Source of the DNA: Mongoliitalea daihaiensis
Lineage (GTDB): Bacteria > Bacteroidota > Bacteroidia > Cytophagales > Cyclobacteriaceae
Assembly: GCF_021596945.1 (NCBI RefSeq)
Contig: NZ_CP063779.1
Span: 3,260,001-3,324,000, forward strand
DNA length: 64,000 bases
Direction of reading: 5' to 3'
Shown piece by piece: positions 17,851 through 26,570 of this stretch. The number at the start of each line of letters is the position of its first letter. The stretch's first letter is position 1. The notes under the pieces are model-generated. The model worked only from the letters and a program-made list of their open reading frames with translations, was not told where the DNA came from and did not search any database. Both the position numbers and the translations under genes were made by a program.

Positions 17851-18435
17851 CTATTCCACTGTTAAGGTGATGTTGTCAAAATAAATCTTTCCTGTGGTCC
17901 TAGGTCCCATGACTAAAAATACACTGATGCGATTGGCATCGGAAGGAAAATTGGGCAGCGTCAGTTCAAATGGGGTCCAGTCAAATGTGCCTTCTATAAA
18001 ATTGCTTCGTTGACTTGTGACCGATCTGCCAATTGTACCACCTGCTCCTTCTGCAGGCCAAGCTCTGATCGTCATCCAAACATTGGAGTTAACACTATTG
18101 AGACGAATATCTTCCCCTTTGATCATCGCGCGCAATCGTAGCCTCCTATTTCCATTGGGCATTGGGCCTGTGTAATGTTGCACCCAAGCTACTGAGGATC
18201 TAGCAAGGCTATCGGTACCTTCTAAGAAAAGAGATCGATTTCCAGTAAAGTACTCTTCATCAGATACGCCTACTATAAATGGTACTGCTGCCACAGAAGT
18301 CCAAGGGCTTACATTATCCAAAGAATTGGACAAGTCAATATTTCGTAAAAGCTGACTCCCGGAAGGAACAAGTGTCTCCTGTTCCATACAACTAAGTACG
18401 GTAAAAGCAACACATAATACCAACATCCTTTTCAT
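17851..18435 (-). CDS. Putative lipoprotein with beta-sandwich (CBM-like) domain
   Basis: 194 residues from the chosen start. I take the Met at 18435 (MKRMLVLCVAFTVLSCMEQE) because it opens a lipoprotein signal with lipobox VLSC; an upstream in-frame ATG at 18474 would put 13 charged residues before it. After a short linker the rest looks like a beta-sandwich ending in GPRTTGKIYFDNITLTVE, a pattern common in carbohydrate-binding-like and PEP-CTERM-like jelly rolls ('IYFDNIxL'). Function unknown. The 3' end lies 2 bp from the convergent acyltransferase stop. Confidence 0.65.
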   Translation of the reverse strand: MKRMLVLCVAFTVLSCMEQETLVPSGSQLLRNIDLSNSLDNVSPWTSVAAVPFIVGVSDEEYFTGNRSLFLEGTDSLARSSVAWVQHYTGPMPNGNRRLRLRAMIKGEDIRLNSVNSNVWMTIRAWPAEGAGGTIGRSVTSQRSNFIEGTFDWTPFELTLPNFPSDANRISVFLVMGPRTTGKIYFDNITLTVE

Positions 18436-18606
18436 CAGTGTTTCATTTGATTTTCTGTGAATTAAAACGCTCATTTTGAACTTCTTGTTGGGAAATCTAA
18501 AAATTTTTGCTAGAATTTCAGCATAAATTCTTTATTTAGAAAGAGTTTGGAGAGTTTTTCCAGACTTTTACATGATTCATGGTTGCATCACCAAAGCTTA
18601 ACACCT

Positions 18607-19464
18607 ATGCAAGACAGTATATTAACTGCAGTTTTCTTACCCTTAGCCTTGGCATTTATCATGTTAGGTATGGGGCTTTCATTGACTACGAAAGATTTCA
18701 AGAATATCATTGTCTACCCCAAAGCTATTGGTTTGGGTTTATTAAATCAATTGATTTTACTTCCGTTGGTTGCTTTTGCACTCGTTCAACTCTTCGGTCT
18801 CAGTGGTACTTTTGCCGTAGGGTTCATGATTTTAGCCGCTTGCCCAGGTGGAGCGACCTCTAACTTGATTACCCATCTGTCAAGAGGAGATGTTGCTTTA
18901 TCGATCAGTTTGACTGCTGTGAGTTCATTTATCACTATAGTCTCTATTCCATTAATTGTTAATTTTTCGATTGGCTTTTTTGGAGAGGAGGGGAGTGTGA
19001 CCTTACCTGTATTTCAAACAATCATTCAGATCATGGGTGTAACAGTCATACCTGTAGCGATAGGGATGCTTTTGAAGAAAAAGTTTCCTTTGCTTTCAGT
19101 GAAAGCAGATAAGCCAGTTAGGATTGCTTCTGCGGTTCTTTTTGCCCTAGTTTTGATTGCTGCGATCTTGAAAGAGCGAGCGTCAATTGTCGAATTCTTT
19201 ATCCTTGCAGGGCCAGTTTCTTTGGCATTGAATATTGCAACCTTGATCTTGGCTTTTTTTTTAGGAACGTTGTTTATGTTGTCAAAGCGTCAGCGATTGA
19301 CAATTGCCATAGAATCTGGTCTCCAAAATGGTACCTTAGGAATAATGATTGCAGCTACACTTTTGAAAAATTCTGAAATGACCATCCCAATTGCAATTTA
19401 TAGCTTAATCATGTTTGTTACTTCTGCATTGATCATCTTTCTAGCCAATAAAAAAACCGCTTAA
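18607..19464 (+). CDS. Bile acid:sodium symporter (BASS) family transporter
   Basis: 285 residues from the ATG at 18607 (MQDSILTAVFLPLALAFIML); the same frame opens at 18547 but the extra 20 residues are not transporter-like. About 9-10 membrane segments are present. The family signature AACPGGATSNLITHLSRGD is at about residue 75-95 and ESGLQNGTLGIMIAATLL near the end is the second crossover motif. The family moves organic anions with sodium; 'bile acid' is only the founding substrate, and pantoate or other acids are possible. A second BASS gene lies at 42704. The stop codon sits inside a terminator hairpin shared with the convergent GreA-like gene. Confidence 0.88.
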   Translation: MQDSILTAVFLPLALAFIMLGMGLSLTTKDFKNIIVYPKAIGLGLLNQLILLPLVAFALVQLFGLSGTFAVGFMILAACPGGATSNLITHLSRGDVALSISLTAVSSFITIVSIPLIVNFSIGFFGEEGSVTLPVFQTIIQIMGVTVIPVAIGMLLKKKFPLLSVKADKPVRIASAVLFALVLIAAILKERASIVEFFILAGPVSLALNIATLILAFFLGTLFMLSKRQRLTIAIESGLQNGTLGIMIAATLLKNSEMTIPIAIYSLIMFVTSALIIFLANKKTA

Positions 19465-19474
19465 TAAGCGGTTT
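19454..19474. terminator. Compact convergent terminator overlapping both stop codons
   Basis: AAACCGC (19454-19460), 7-nt loop, GCGGTTT (19468-19474). The plus-strand stop (19462-19464) is in the loop and the minus-strand stop (19473-19475) is in the right arm. The minus-strand transcript would end in a run of six T (complement of 19451-19456), so it is best for the GreA-like gene; the plus side lacks a good T run. Confidence 0.7.
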
Positions 19475-19913
19475 AATAAAGGTCCTTGATAACAATTGGC
19501 TTTCCTCTAAACTCGGAAGATTCGCCTTTTTTCTTACCCCAAAGGGCTTGGACCAATGGAGAATCTTGTGATACAAGCTGATAGTCTTTGCCATCCACAG
19601 CAAGTTTACCATAAGGAGTTGAGACCCAAATATTCCCCATCATGACTTCAAATACCGCTCCTTCCTGAATACGATCAGTAGGTTTTACAGAAACTGCATT
19701 CAATTGTGCTAACATCAACTTTGAGGTAGACAACCTTTTTTGGAGGATTTCTCTACTTTGGTTAAGCATTTCTTGGTGGGTTTCATATTTGTCGCCTGCG
19801 GAGCTTTTCTCTTCTATCTCAGAAGATTCCTGCAAGTCTGTAAGCTGTTGCTTTATGTCTAGAATCTGAGCTTTTAAAGCTTCCTGTCCAGCAAGTAGCA
19901 ACTTGGTCTTCAT
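19473..19913 (-). CDS. GreA/GreB-like protein
   Basis: 146 residues from the ATG at 19913 (MKTKLLLAGQEALKAQIL); an in-frame ATG at 19949 is possible. The N-terminal half is a helical hairpin of the Gre coiled-coil type (LKAQILDIKQQLTDLQESSEIEEKSSAGDKYETHQEM). The C-terminal half ends SPLVQALWGKKKGESSEFRGKP, which resembles the GreA FKBP-like domain (SPxGxALxGKKxGD). Bacteroidota carry such proteins besides true GreA. Whether this one enters the RNA-polymerase secondary channel is unproven. The hairpin tip is EEKSSAGDKYE, so acidic residues are present near it. It is monocistronic. Confidence 0.6.
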   Translation of the reverse strand: MKTKLLLAGQEALKAQILDIKQQLTDLQESSEIEEKSSAGDKYETHQEMLNQSREILQKRLSTSKLMLAQLNAVSVKPTDRIQEGAVFEVMMGNIWVSTPYGKLAVDGKDYQLVSQDSPLVQALWGKKKGESSEFRGKPIVIKDLY

Positions 19914-20062
19914 AGGATGTTCGTGTTCTATCATACCTGCAAAATTCATATTTTTTTATGGATATTTAAATGGATGAGTTCACTTTATTAGGAAGAAGAC
20001 CTAAATATTTGATTGCTTTCACTAGTTATTCTACACTTTGAATTTTAAATTTGATTTTTGAT

Positions 20063-20815
20063 ATGAAAAAAATCGTCTTTTTCTTTTTTTTTATTCTGCT
20101 GAGTGGAACATCCACTGCCCAGCGAGATGTATCTATCAATACAGAAGTTTGGTATGGCTTAATGACTTCGGGTCAACTTGCGAAAAACTGGTCCTTATGG
20201 ATTGATTCACATCATGTGCCAGAATTATTTTTAATTGTCAGGGGCGGATTAACGTATCATAGTAATAATCAACAATGGTCTGCAACTATGGGTTATGCCG
20301 GACTTGGGTTGACAACTCCTTTTTCTGCAGGTGACCTGATTCGAAACGAGCGAAGACCATGGGGGCAGGTGGTATTCCGTCCACCAGGGAAAGGTAATTT
20401 ATCTGCTTCCTTCCGATATCGGCACGACATGCGATTTAGACAACAGTTCTCAAGTACCGAGTTGTTGGACAGTTATCAATTAAATCATCGATTGCGATTC
20501 AACGCAAGCGTGCGATACAATTGGAGAGATTTGATAAGTCCGCATGTAAACTTTTCTACGACTCTATTCAATGAGTCTTTGTTTACCGTAGGACCTGCAC
20601 TAGCTGATAATCCTTTTGAGCATCGGGTTTTTATGCTGTTTTCATTTCAAAAAAAGTTTGTAACGGTTTCTCCTGGTTATCATATTCGGGTTGCTACTCC
20701 TAATCCAGAAACCCTTCGCATCAATCATGGCTTATTTTTGTGGATCAATATTAATTATAGTTTGAAGGAATTCCGAAGAAGCAAAATCAAAGTTTTTCCA
20801 GAAGACCGAATCTAA
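20063..20815 (+). CDS. DUF2490 outer-membrane beta-barrel protein
   Basis: 250 residues from the ATG at 20063, which opens the signal peptide MKKIVFFFFFILLSG ending STAQ; a Met four codons upstream is less likely. The mature part alternates aromatic and polar residues in many short strands (NTEVWYGLMTSGQL, LFLIVRGGLTYHSN, LSASFRYRHDMRFRQQF) and ends in a conserved strand with terminal hydrophobics. This is the DUF2490 pattern seen widely in Bacteroidota and predicted to be a porin-like barrel. Function unknown. A terminator hairpin follows 25 bp after the stop. Confidence 0.78.
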   Translation: MKKIVFFFFFILLSGTSTAQRDVSINTEVWYGLMTSGQLAKNWSLWIDSHHVPELFLIVRGGLTYHSNNQQWSATMGYAGLGLTTPFSAGDLIRNERRPWGQVVFRPPGKGNLSASFRYRHDMRFRQQFSSTELLDSYQLNHRLRFNASVRYNWRDLISPHVNFSTTLFNESLFTVGPALADNPFEHRVFMLFSFQKKFVTVSPGYHIRVATPNPETLRINHGLFLWININYSLKEFRRSKIKVFPEDRI

Positions 20816-20839
20816 TCTTTTTATGAAAATATTTTTTCC

Positions 20840-20869
20840 GCAATCGTTTGATTTCAGATTGCTTTTTTT
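20840..20869 (+). terminator. Terminator after the DUF2490 gene
   Basis: GCAATC (20840-20845) pairs with GATTGC (20857-20862) across an 11-nt loop, followed by seven T (20863-20869). Confidence 0.7.
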
Positions 20870-20946
20870 ATTCGTATCTGAATTCCGTAACTTACCGCTT
20901 AAGTGGAATTAGAAAATCAAAAAATTAGAAATCTGAAAATAGTTAT

Positions 20947-23469
20947 ATGAAACCGAATCATAAGGATACGCAACGTATCTTAACAAGAGAGGAAACAAGG
21001 ACGGGTTTAAGCCCGGATACCTTAAAAAGAGCAGTATTAAATCATCTTTTCTATGCCCAAGGTAAGTTTCCTGAAATTGCTACTAGAAGTGATTATTACA
21101 TGGCGATGTCCTATGCGGTAAGGGATCGCTTGCAGCAACGCTGGGTTGCTTCTGTCAAACAATATTTAAATCCAAGTCAAAAAATAGTTTCTTATTTATC
21201 AGCAGAATATTTGTTGGGCCCACATTTGGCTAATAACCTGATAAATCTTGGGATTTATGAAAACATGGAAGAAGCTATTGATTCTCTAGGTTTCAACTTG
21301 GATTGGTTGATAAGTAAAGAAGTGGAGCCTGGATTAGGAAACGGAGGCTTGGGAAGATTAGCAGCATGTTATATGGATTCCCTTGCAACCTTGGAAGTAC
21401 CTGCCATCGGTTATGGTATGCGCTATCAATTTGGGATTTTTGAACAAGATATAAAAGATGGTTGGCAGATTGAAGATACTGATAACTGGTTGAGAAGAGG
21501 AAATCCTTGGGAGATAGCAAAGCGGGAGTTGGGATATGATGTGAAACTGGGGGGATATGTTCAGCACTATACAGATGTCAATGGAAAGTTTAAAGCGAAC
21601 TGGATTCCTGGATTAATTGTCAAGGGAATTGCTTACGACACACCTATCCTAGGCTATCGTGTGAATACTTGTAATACCCTACGTCTTTGGAAATCAGAGG
21701 CGCCTAAATCATTTGATTTCCAGACTTTTAATCAAGGGTTATATTCAGGAGCAGTGAGTGATAAAGTGATCTGTGAAAATATTTCTAAAGTGCTTTACCC
21801 TAATGATGAGCAACGTGAAGGTAAAATTCTTCGGTTACAGCAGCAGTACTTCTTTGTAAGTTGTTCCCTTCAAGACATGATGGCAATTCATTTGAGTCAG
21901 GGCGGAAAAGTCGAAAATTTTTATGATAAATTTGTAGTGCAATTGAATGATACACATCCAGCAATTGGAGTGGCTGAATTGATGCGTTTGTTGGTAGATG
22001 TATATGAGGTAGAGTGGAATACAGCATGGGATGTTACCAAAAAGAGCTTTGCATACACAAATCATACACTTCTTCCTGAAGCGTTAGAAACATGGGACTT
22101 AGATTTATTCCAGTCTGTATTGCCTAGACATTTGGAAATCATTCAGGAAATTAACCGCAGATTTTTAGATGAAGTCACTATCCTCGCGTATGGTGATCAT
22201 GAGTTGATTAGAAATCTTTCTATCATTTCGGATGGCCCTTGGAAGAAAATCCGTATGGCGAATTTAGCTTGTGCAGGTTCATTTGCTATCAATGGTGTGG
22301 CAGCTCTTCACTCTGAACTTTTGAAAAAGACAGTTTTAAAAGATTGGTATAAGTTATGGCCAGATAAGTTTTCTAATAAAACGAACGGTGTAACTCCGAG
22401 AAGGTGGATGGTTTTAAGTAATCCAAAACTATCAGATTTGATTAGCTCAAAAATTGGAGAAGGGTGGATTAAAAATTTGGATGAACTAAAAGGTTTAGAA
22501 CAGTTTGCTGATGATAAGGCCTTTCAGAAAGAATGGATGCAGGTCAAATACGAAATGAAGAAAGACTTGGCAAAACGAATTCTTCAACGAACTAAAATCA
22601 AGGTTGACCCGGAGTCAATTTTTGATGTACATGTCAAAAGGATTCACGAGTACAAGAGACAGCATTTAAATATTCTGCACGTAATAGCACTGTATAATCG
22701 GATCAAGCAAAATCCTACTGCAGAAATTATTCCAAGAACATTCATTTTTGCTGGGAAAGCAGCTCCAGGCTATCGATTAGCCAAATTGATGATTAAATTG
22801 ATCACTTCTGTGGCAGACGTAATCAACAACGACCCTATAGTTAAAGACAGAATAAAGGTGGTCTTTTATCCCAATTACAATGTTACCAATGCTCAAAAAA
22901 TTTATCCTGCAGCCGACGTTTCTGAGCAAATTTCTACTGCCGGGAAAGAAGCTTCGGGAACAGGGAATATGAAGCTCTCTCTGAATGGTGCATTGACCCT
23001 TGGAACCTTGGACGGTGCCAATGTGGAAATTCGTGAATGTGTAGGGGAGGAGAACTTCTTCTTATTTGGACTGACGGAGGAGGAAGTACAGGAGAAAAAG
23101 AGATCAGGATATAATCCCTATGATTATTATATGGGTAACCAAGAACTTAAACTAGCTATTGACCAAATCAATGATGGCTATTTTTCCCATATGGATGGGT
23201 CAATCTTCCGGGATCTGATCAACTCTATGTTGTACCACGATGAGTATTTGGTATTGGCTGATTTTGAGTCTTATGTAGCTCAACAAGAACAGGTAGCAGC
23301 AGCTTATCGGGATAAAGAAGGTTGGGCACGTATGTCTATTCTCAATGTCGCAAGAATGGGGAAATTTTCCTCTGATAGAAGTATCAAAGACTACTGCGAT
23401 GATATTTGGAAAGTAGGTCCTTCTTCAGTGGAGTTAATTGATTTTCACGAGGAGACATACAAAAAGTAA
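20947..23469 (+). CDS. glgP: Glycogen/alpha-glucan phosphorylase
   Basis: 840 residues, the normal length of GT35 phosphorylases. Conserved blocks are SAEYLLGPHLANNL, EVEPGLGNGGLGRLAACYMDSLATL, VQLNDTHPAIGVAELMRLL, KRIHEYKRQHLN and, near residue 680, GKEASGTGNMKLSLNGALTLGTLDGANVEI, whose Lys binds pyridoxal phosphate. It catalyses phosphorolysis of alpha-1,4-glucan to glucose-1-phosphate in the cytoplasm. No other glg gene is adjacent. A long inverted repeat follows the stop codon and separates it from the convergent LytTR gene. Confidence 0.96.
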   Translation: MKPNHKDTQRILTREETRTGLSPDTLKRAVLNHLFYAQGKFPEIATRSDYYMAMSYAVRDRLQQRWVASVKQYLNPSQKIVSYLSAEYLLGPHLANNLINLGIYENMEEAIDSLGFNLDWLISKEVEPGLGNGGLGRLAACYMDSLATLEVPAIGYGMRYQFGIFEQDIKDGWQIEDTDNWLRRGNPWEIAKRELGYDVKLGGYVQHYTDVNGKFKANWIPGLIVKGIAYDTPILGYRVNTCNTLRLWKSEAPKSFDFQTFNQGLYSGAVSDKVICENISKVLYPNDEQREGKILRLQQQYFFVSCSLQDMMAIHLSQGGKVENFYDKFVVQLNDTHPAIGVAELMRLLVDVYEVEWNTAWDVTKKSFAYTNHTLLPEALETWDLDLFQSVLPRHLEIIQEINRRFLDEVTILAYGDHELIRNLSIISDGPWKKIRMANLACAGSFAINGVAALHSELLKKTVLKDWYKLWPDKFSNKTNGVTPRRWMVLSNPKLSDLISSKIGEGWIKNLDELKGLEQFADDKAFQKEWMQVKYEMKKDLAKRILQRTKIKVDPESIFDVHVKRIHEYKRQHLNILHVIALYNRIKQNPTAEIIPRTFIFAGKAAPGYRLAKLMIKLITSVADVINNDPIVKDRIKVVFYPNYNVTNAQKIYPAADVSEQISTAGKEASGTGNMKLSLNGALTLGTLDGANVEIRECVGEENFFLFGLTEEEVQEKKRSGYNPYDYYMGNQELKLAIDQINDGYFSHMDGSIFRDLINSMLYHDEYLVLADFESYVAQQEQVAAAYRDKEGWARMSILNVARMGKFSSDRSIKDYCDDIWKVGPSSVELIDFHEETYKK

Positions 23470-23474
23470 TTTTC

Positions 23475-23530
23475 TAAGCCATCTTACCTTGTGTTAGGTT
23501 TTTTACCGATTTCAAAAGGTAGGATGGCTA
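23475..23530. terminator. Long inverted repeat between glgP and the LytTR regulator
   Basis: TAAGCCATCTTACCTT (23475-23490) pairs with AAGGTAGGATGGCTTA-type sequence at 23516-23530 over about 14-15 bp with one wobble, across a 25-nt loop that itself contains a T6 run. It lies between two convergent genes and probably ends both transcripts, though the right arm is not followed by a long T run. Confidence 0.5.
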
Positions 23531-23531
23531 T

Positions 23532-24215
23532 TTATCGTTTCAAAGCTGCTAAAAAAGACTCCTGAAAATTACTTCCAATCGGGACAATTTTTCCTTGGAC
23601 CAAGACTTGTTGCTTTTCTACTTTACCTACATGAGTTGTGTTTACCACAAAGGAACGATGGCTTTTGACAAAATCTGATGGGAGTAAGGCTTCTGCTTCT
23701 TTGAAAGTCATACGAGATAAGAACCCTCCTGAACTCAATTCAAAATGCACATAGTTTCCCCGAGCTTCACAGTAGAGTAATTCAGAAAAAATGACTCTAA
23801 CTTCCTCATTGCCTGATTTGATAAACACGTATTCGGGATTAGATTTATTTGGATTCTTGAGGGAATAAATCTCCATTGCTTTATCACAAGCTTTCAAGAA
23901 CCTACTCAAGCTAAACGGTTTTAATAAATAATCCAATGCGTCAAGCTCAAAGCCTTTAACTGCATGTTCGGAGTAGGCAGTGGTGAAGATTACAAGTAAA
24001 TCTTTTGGTAAGAGGACTTTCAGCTCCAAGCCATTGAGATCAGGCATTTTGATATCCAAAAATAATACATCAATGGGATGTGCTCGTAAGTACTCCAAAC
24101 CTTCCAGCGGATTGGTAAAGGTGTGCTGCAAGTCAAGCGTAGGAGTTTTGCTCGCATGGGATTTGATTACTTCCAATGCGAGTACCTCATCATCTATTGC
24201 AATTGCTTTTAGCAT
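23532..24215 (-). CDS. LytTR-family response regulator
   Basis: 227 residues. Receiver domain at residues 1-120 with DDE at 8-10, phospho-acceptor Asp55 (VLFLDIKMPDLNG), Thr in FTTAYSEHA and Lys in LLKPFS. The LytTR DNA-binding domain (about 125-225) shows YVFIKSGNEEVRVIFSELLY and FVKSHRSFVVN. It would bind DNA as a dimer when phosphorylated by the kinase encoded 4 bp upstream. Neighbours do not reveal the regulon; glgP is convergent. Bacteroidota LytS/LytTR pairs often act on nearby surface or export genes, but none is obvious here. Confidence 0.92.
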   Translation of the reverse strand: MLKAIAIDDEVLALEVIKSHASKTPTLDLQHTFTNPLEGLEYLRAHPIDVLFLDIKMPDLNGLELKVLLPKDLLVIFTTAYSEHAVKGFELDALDYLLKPFSLSRFLKACDKAMEIYSLKNPNKSNPEYVFIKSGNEEVRVIFSELLYCEARGNYVHFELSSGGFLSRMTFKEAEALLPSDFVKSHRSFVVNTTHVGKVEKQQVLVQGKIVPIGSNFQESFLAALKR

Positions 24216-24219
24216 TGTC

Positions 24220-25638
24220 TTAAGTAAGTTGAATGCTTAAATGTACAAAGTATTCCATATCATTTTCTCGGATGATCAAATCATGTCTTTTTGGATAGAG
24301 TAATTTCAAGCGCTGTTTGACGTTAGATAAGCCGATTCCTGAATTTGGTTTTTCTGGATCTTGTTCATTGCTTCGATGGATGCTATTGTTTACATCCAAA
24401 TGTACTGATCCCGCAAGGCATCGCAAACTGATTTTCACCCATGATTTTTGTTGCATGCTAATACCATGTTTGAAGGCATTTTCTATGAAAGGAATTAACA
24501 ACATCGGTGCAATTAACCCTGTGAAAGCATCTTCCGATTTGTGAAAAATCACTTCTACTTGTGACTGATCTTTGAGTCGCAGCATTTGGAGATCTACATA
24601 ATTCATTAGGTATTCTTTTTCACGATCCAGCTGAATTTTGTCTTGATTGTTTTCATGTAACATGAAGCGCATCATATCTCCCAATTTTTGTATTCCCTCA
24701 GCGGTCTTTTCGCTGTTTTCCAATAGCGCTGTTCCGTAAAGGGTATTAAGTGCATTGAATAGGAAATGAGGATTGATTTGGGACTTTAAAAAGTCAAGGT
24801 TTGCAATCCCTTGGTCTACTTGGACTGATAAGGTATTGATTTGATGGACATAACCATCAAATTTATTGAAAAAGAAATTAGATAAGGGAAGTACGATAAC
24901 CAGTATAACGAAGAGAACTACCAAACCTGATATACCAATACTGAGCCCGTCATGTCGAGCCGTTAGTGCAAATATGGCAGTTGTAAGTACAATCAACCCG
25001 ATGAGTAAGTAGTACATACGCCAAGCAAGTTGACTATTTCGATTCTTTCGATTTAAGTAAATGAAGAAATAATTGTAAAGTACCAATGCAGTCAGCCCTG
25101 GAACAAAGACAACAAAAAACATAGAAATACCATCCCAAATAAACTTACCGCCTTGGACTAAGAATAATGCAATAAAAATATAAATTGTAACAAGTCTGAT
25201 GAGATTATAAATTGTAAAGTCCTGTAAACGAGGAGGTTTTAAGCTTTGATTGAAGAGGTAAACAAAAACTAGGTAAGCAGCATACAGAGCCAAAGGACCA
25301 AAGTATTGAGGGTTGAAAGGATTGCTATACCAATTTGTCATAAACCCTAGAATAGAGGAAACTATCCAGCCAAACACCAACAAAAGAATACTGTAAAAGT
25401 AAAAATGACCTCCGCTGCGTGTCTCTAAATACTGAGGTAAGAGTTTAGTATGGAAGATAAAAAATGAAAAATAAAGCAAAGCTGGAATGACAATATTGGA
25501 AAAATATCGTGCGGAAAAATGATGGTTGTTAAAGTTATAGTTACCGAAATTTAAAACATTCGTGAGAATGATAATGGTAAAGAGGACAGTGACAATCCAC
25601 CATTCAATTTGTTTGAAATGAAGTTCGTTGTTTTTCAT
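24220..25638 (-). CDS. LytS-type sensor histidine kinase (HisKA_7TM/His_kinase family)
   Basis: 472 residues. The N-terminal half (about 1-265) holds about eight membrane helices. A short coiled coil is followed by the His_kinase domain (PF06580 type), SQINPHFLFNALNTLYG, with His291 as phosphosite. The ATPase part shows APMLLIPFIENAFKHGIS (N box) and NSGIGLSNVKQRLKLLYP (G box). It phosphorylates the LytTR regulator encoded 4 bp downstream. There is no separate periplasmic sensor domain, so it may sense the membrane or an intramembrane ligand. A perfect inverted repeat directly abuts the start codon. Confidence 0.92.
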   Translation of the reverse strand: MKNNELHFKQIEWWIVTVLFTIIILTNVLNFGNYNFNNHHFSARYFSNIVIPALLYFSFFIFHTKLLPQYLETRSGGHFYFYSILLLVFGWIVSSILGFMTNWYSNPFNPQYFGPLALYAAYLVFVYLFNQSLKPPRLQDFTIYNLIRLVTIYIFIALFLVQGGKFIWDGISMFFVVFVPGLTALVLYNYFFIYLNRKNRNSQLAWRMYYLLIGLIVLTTAIFALTARHDGLSIGISGLVVLFVILVIVLPLSNFFFNKFDGYVHQINTLSVQVDQGIANLDFLKSQINPHFLFNALNTLYGTALLENSEKTAEGIQKLGDMMRFMLHENNQDKIQLDREKEYLMNYVDLQMLRLKDQSQVEVIFHKSEDAFTGLIAPMLLIPFIENAFKHGISMQQKSWVKISLRCLAGSVHLDVNNSIHRSNEQDPEKPNSGIGLSNVKQRLKLLYPKRHDLIIRENDMEYFVHLSIQLT

Positions 25639-25639
25639 A

Positions 25640-25658
25640 GTTGCATAATTGATGCAAC
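25640..25658. promoter_or_regulatory. Inverted repeat abutting the kinase start codon
   Basis: GTTGCAT, 5-nt spacer, ATGCAAC: a perfect 7-bp inverted repeat ending 1 bp from the start codon of the LytS-type kinase. It covers the place of the ribosome binding site, so it could act as an operator or as an RNA hairpin limiting translation. Function unproven. Confidence 0.4.
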
Positions 25659-25749
25659 AAGGTTAATTTTTTTCATAGTGGTAAGCAAAATCCTGTGACC
25701 AAAAGCCCCAAATCTGTGATGGAAAGCAATGTTGATTGGTTTATCCTAG

Positions 25750-26553
25750 TTATAGAAAGGATGTGTCAGCTGAAGCCTCTTGGGTCAGCTGCTCTGCTAC
25801 CTCTTTGCCTAAATATCGGTCAATTAGATGATGACCTAAGTACAATAGTGGAGTGAGTAAAATTGCTACTCCAAACTTATAAATGTAATTGATGATCCCC
25901 ACAGAGACTACCTGTGCCCAAGACCAGTTGCCGAAAATATAAAAGGCAATTCCCAATACAACAAAGGAGTCAATAAATTGTGAAACAAGCGTAGAGCCTG
26001 TAGCTCTCAGCCAAATCATTTTAGGCCCTGTGATTTTCCTTAGTTTTTGAAACACATAGACGTCTACCAACTGACCTAAAAGAAATGCAATCAATGAGCC
26101 AATAATAATTCCCAATCCCTGACGGAAGATAACATTGAATGCATAATTGATATCAAAAGGATTGCCATCGGCATCTGGGCTATTTACATCTAACCAAAAT
26201 GCGGCTGGAGGCAATACCGTCACTAAAGAAATCACAATAAACATGTATGCAATGAAAAAGGCTGTGATGAAACTTATTTTTCGTACACCCTTTTTACCAT
26301 AGTATTCATTAATGATATCGGTGGTGATAAACACAATAGGCCAGATGACGGCACCGGCAGTTAAGTTAAAATCCAAGATGTATTCACCAAAAAAAGTCCA
26401 ACCAGCTGGTTCAAGACCTAAGGTGTTTTCTCCAGAAAAAATCTTTACACCAATAATTTCAGCTAAGATGGCATTGGTAAGGAAAATGCCAGCTAAAATT
26501 ATAAACAGATTTGTTTTTTTTGACTGATAAACTTTAGAGTCAGCAATACTCAT
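25750..26553 (-). CDS. Queuosine precursor transporter (YhhQ/VUT family)
   Basis: 267 residues with six or seven membrane helices. Signature stretches are NAILAEIIGVKIF, the acidic turn TTDIINEYYGKKGVRK, and TGSTLVSQFIDSFVVLGIAFY near residue 190. These define the YhhQ (DUF165/VUT) family, which imports preQ0 or preQ1 for synthesis of the tRNA base queuosine. A cytoplasmic C-terminal tail of about 20 residues follows the last helix. It is the last gene of the purC-STAS-rnz run, 17 bp after rnz. Linkage to the tRNA-processing nuclease rnz fits a tRNA-maturation theme, but this is only suggestive. Confidence 0.88.
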   Translation of the reverse strand: MSIADSKVYQSKKTNLFIILAGIFLTNAILAEIIGVKIFSGENTLGLEPAGWTFFGEYILDFNLTAGAVIWPIVFITTDIINEYYGKKGVRKISFITAFFIAYMFIVISLVTVLPPAAFWLDVNSPDADGNPFDINYAFNVIFRQGLGIIIGSLIAFLLGQLVDVYVFQKLRKITGPKMIWLRATGSTLVSQFIDSFVVLGIAFYIFGNWSWAQVVSVGIINYIYKFGVAILLTPLLYLGHHLIDRYLGKEVAEQLTQEASADTSFL

Positions 26554-26570
26554 AGGTAAACGAGGTGGTT

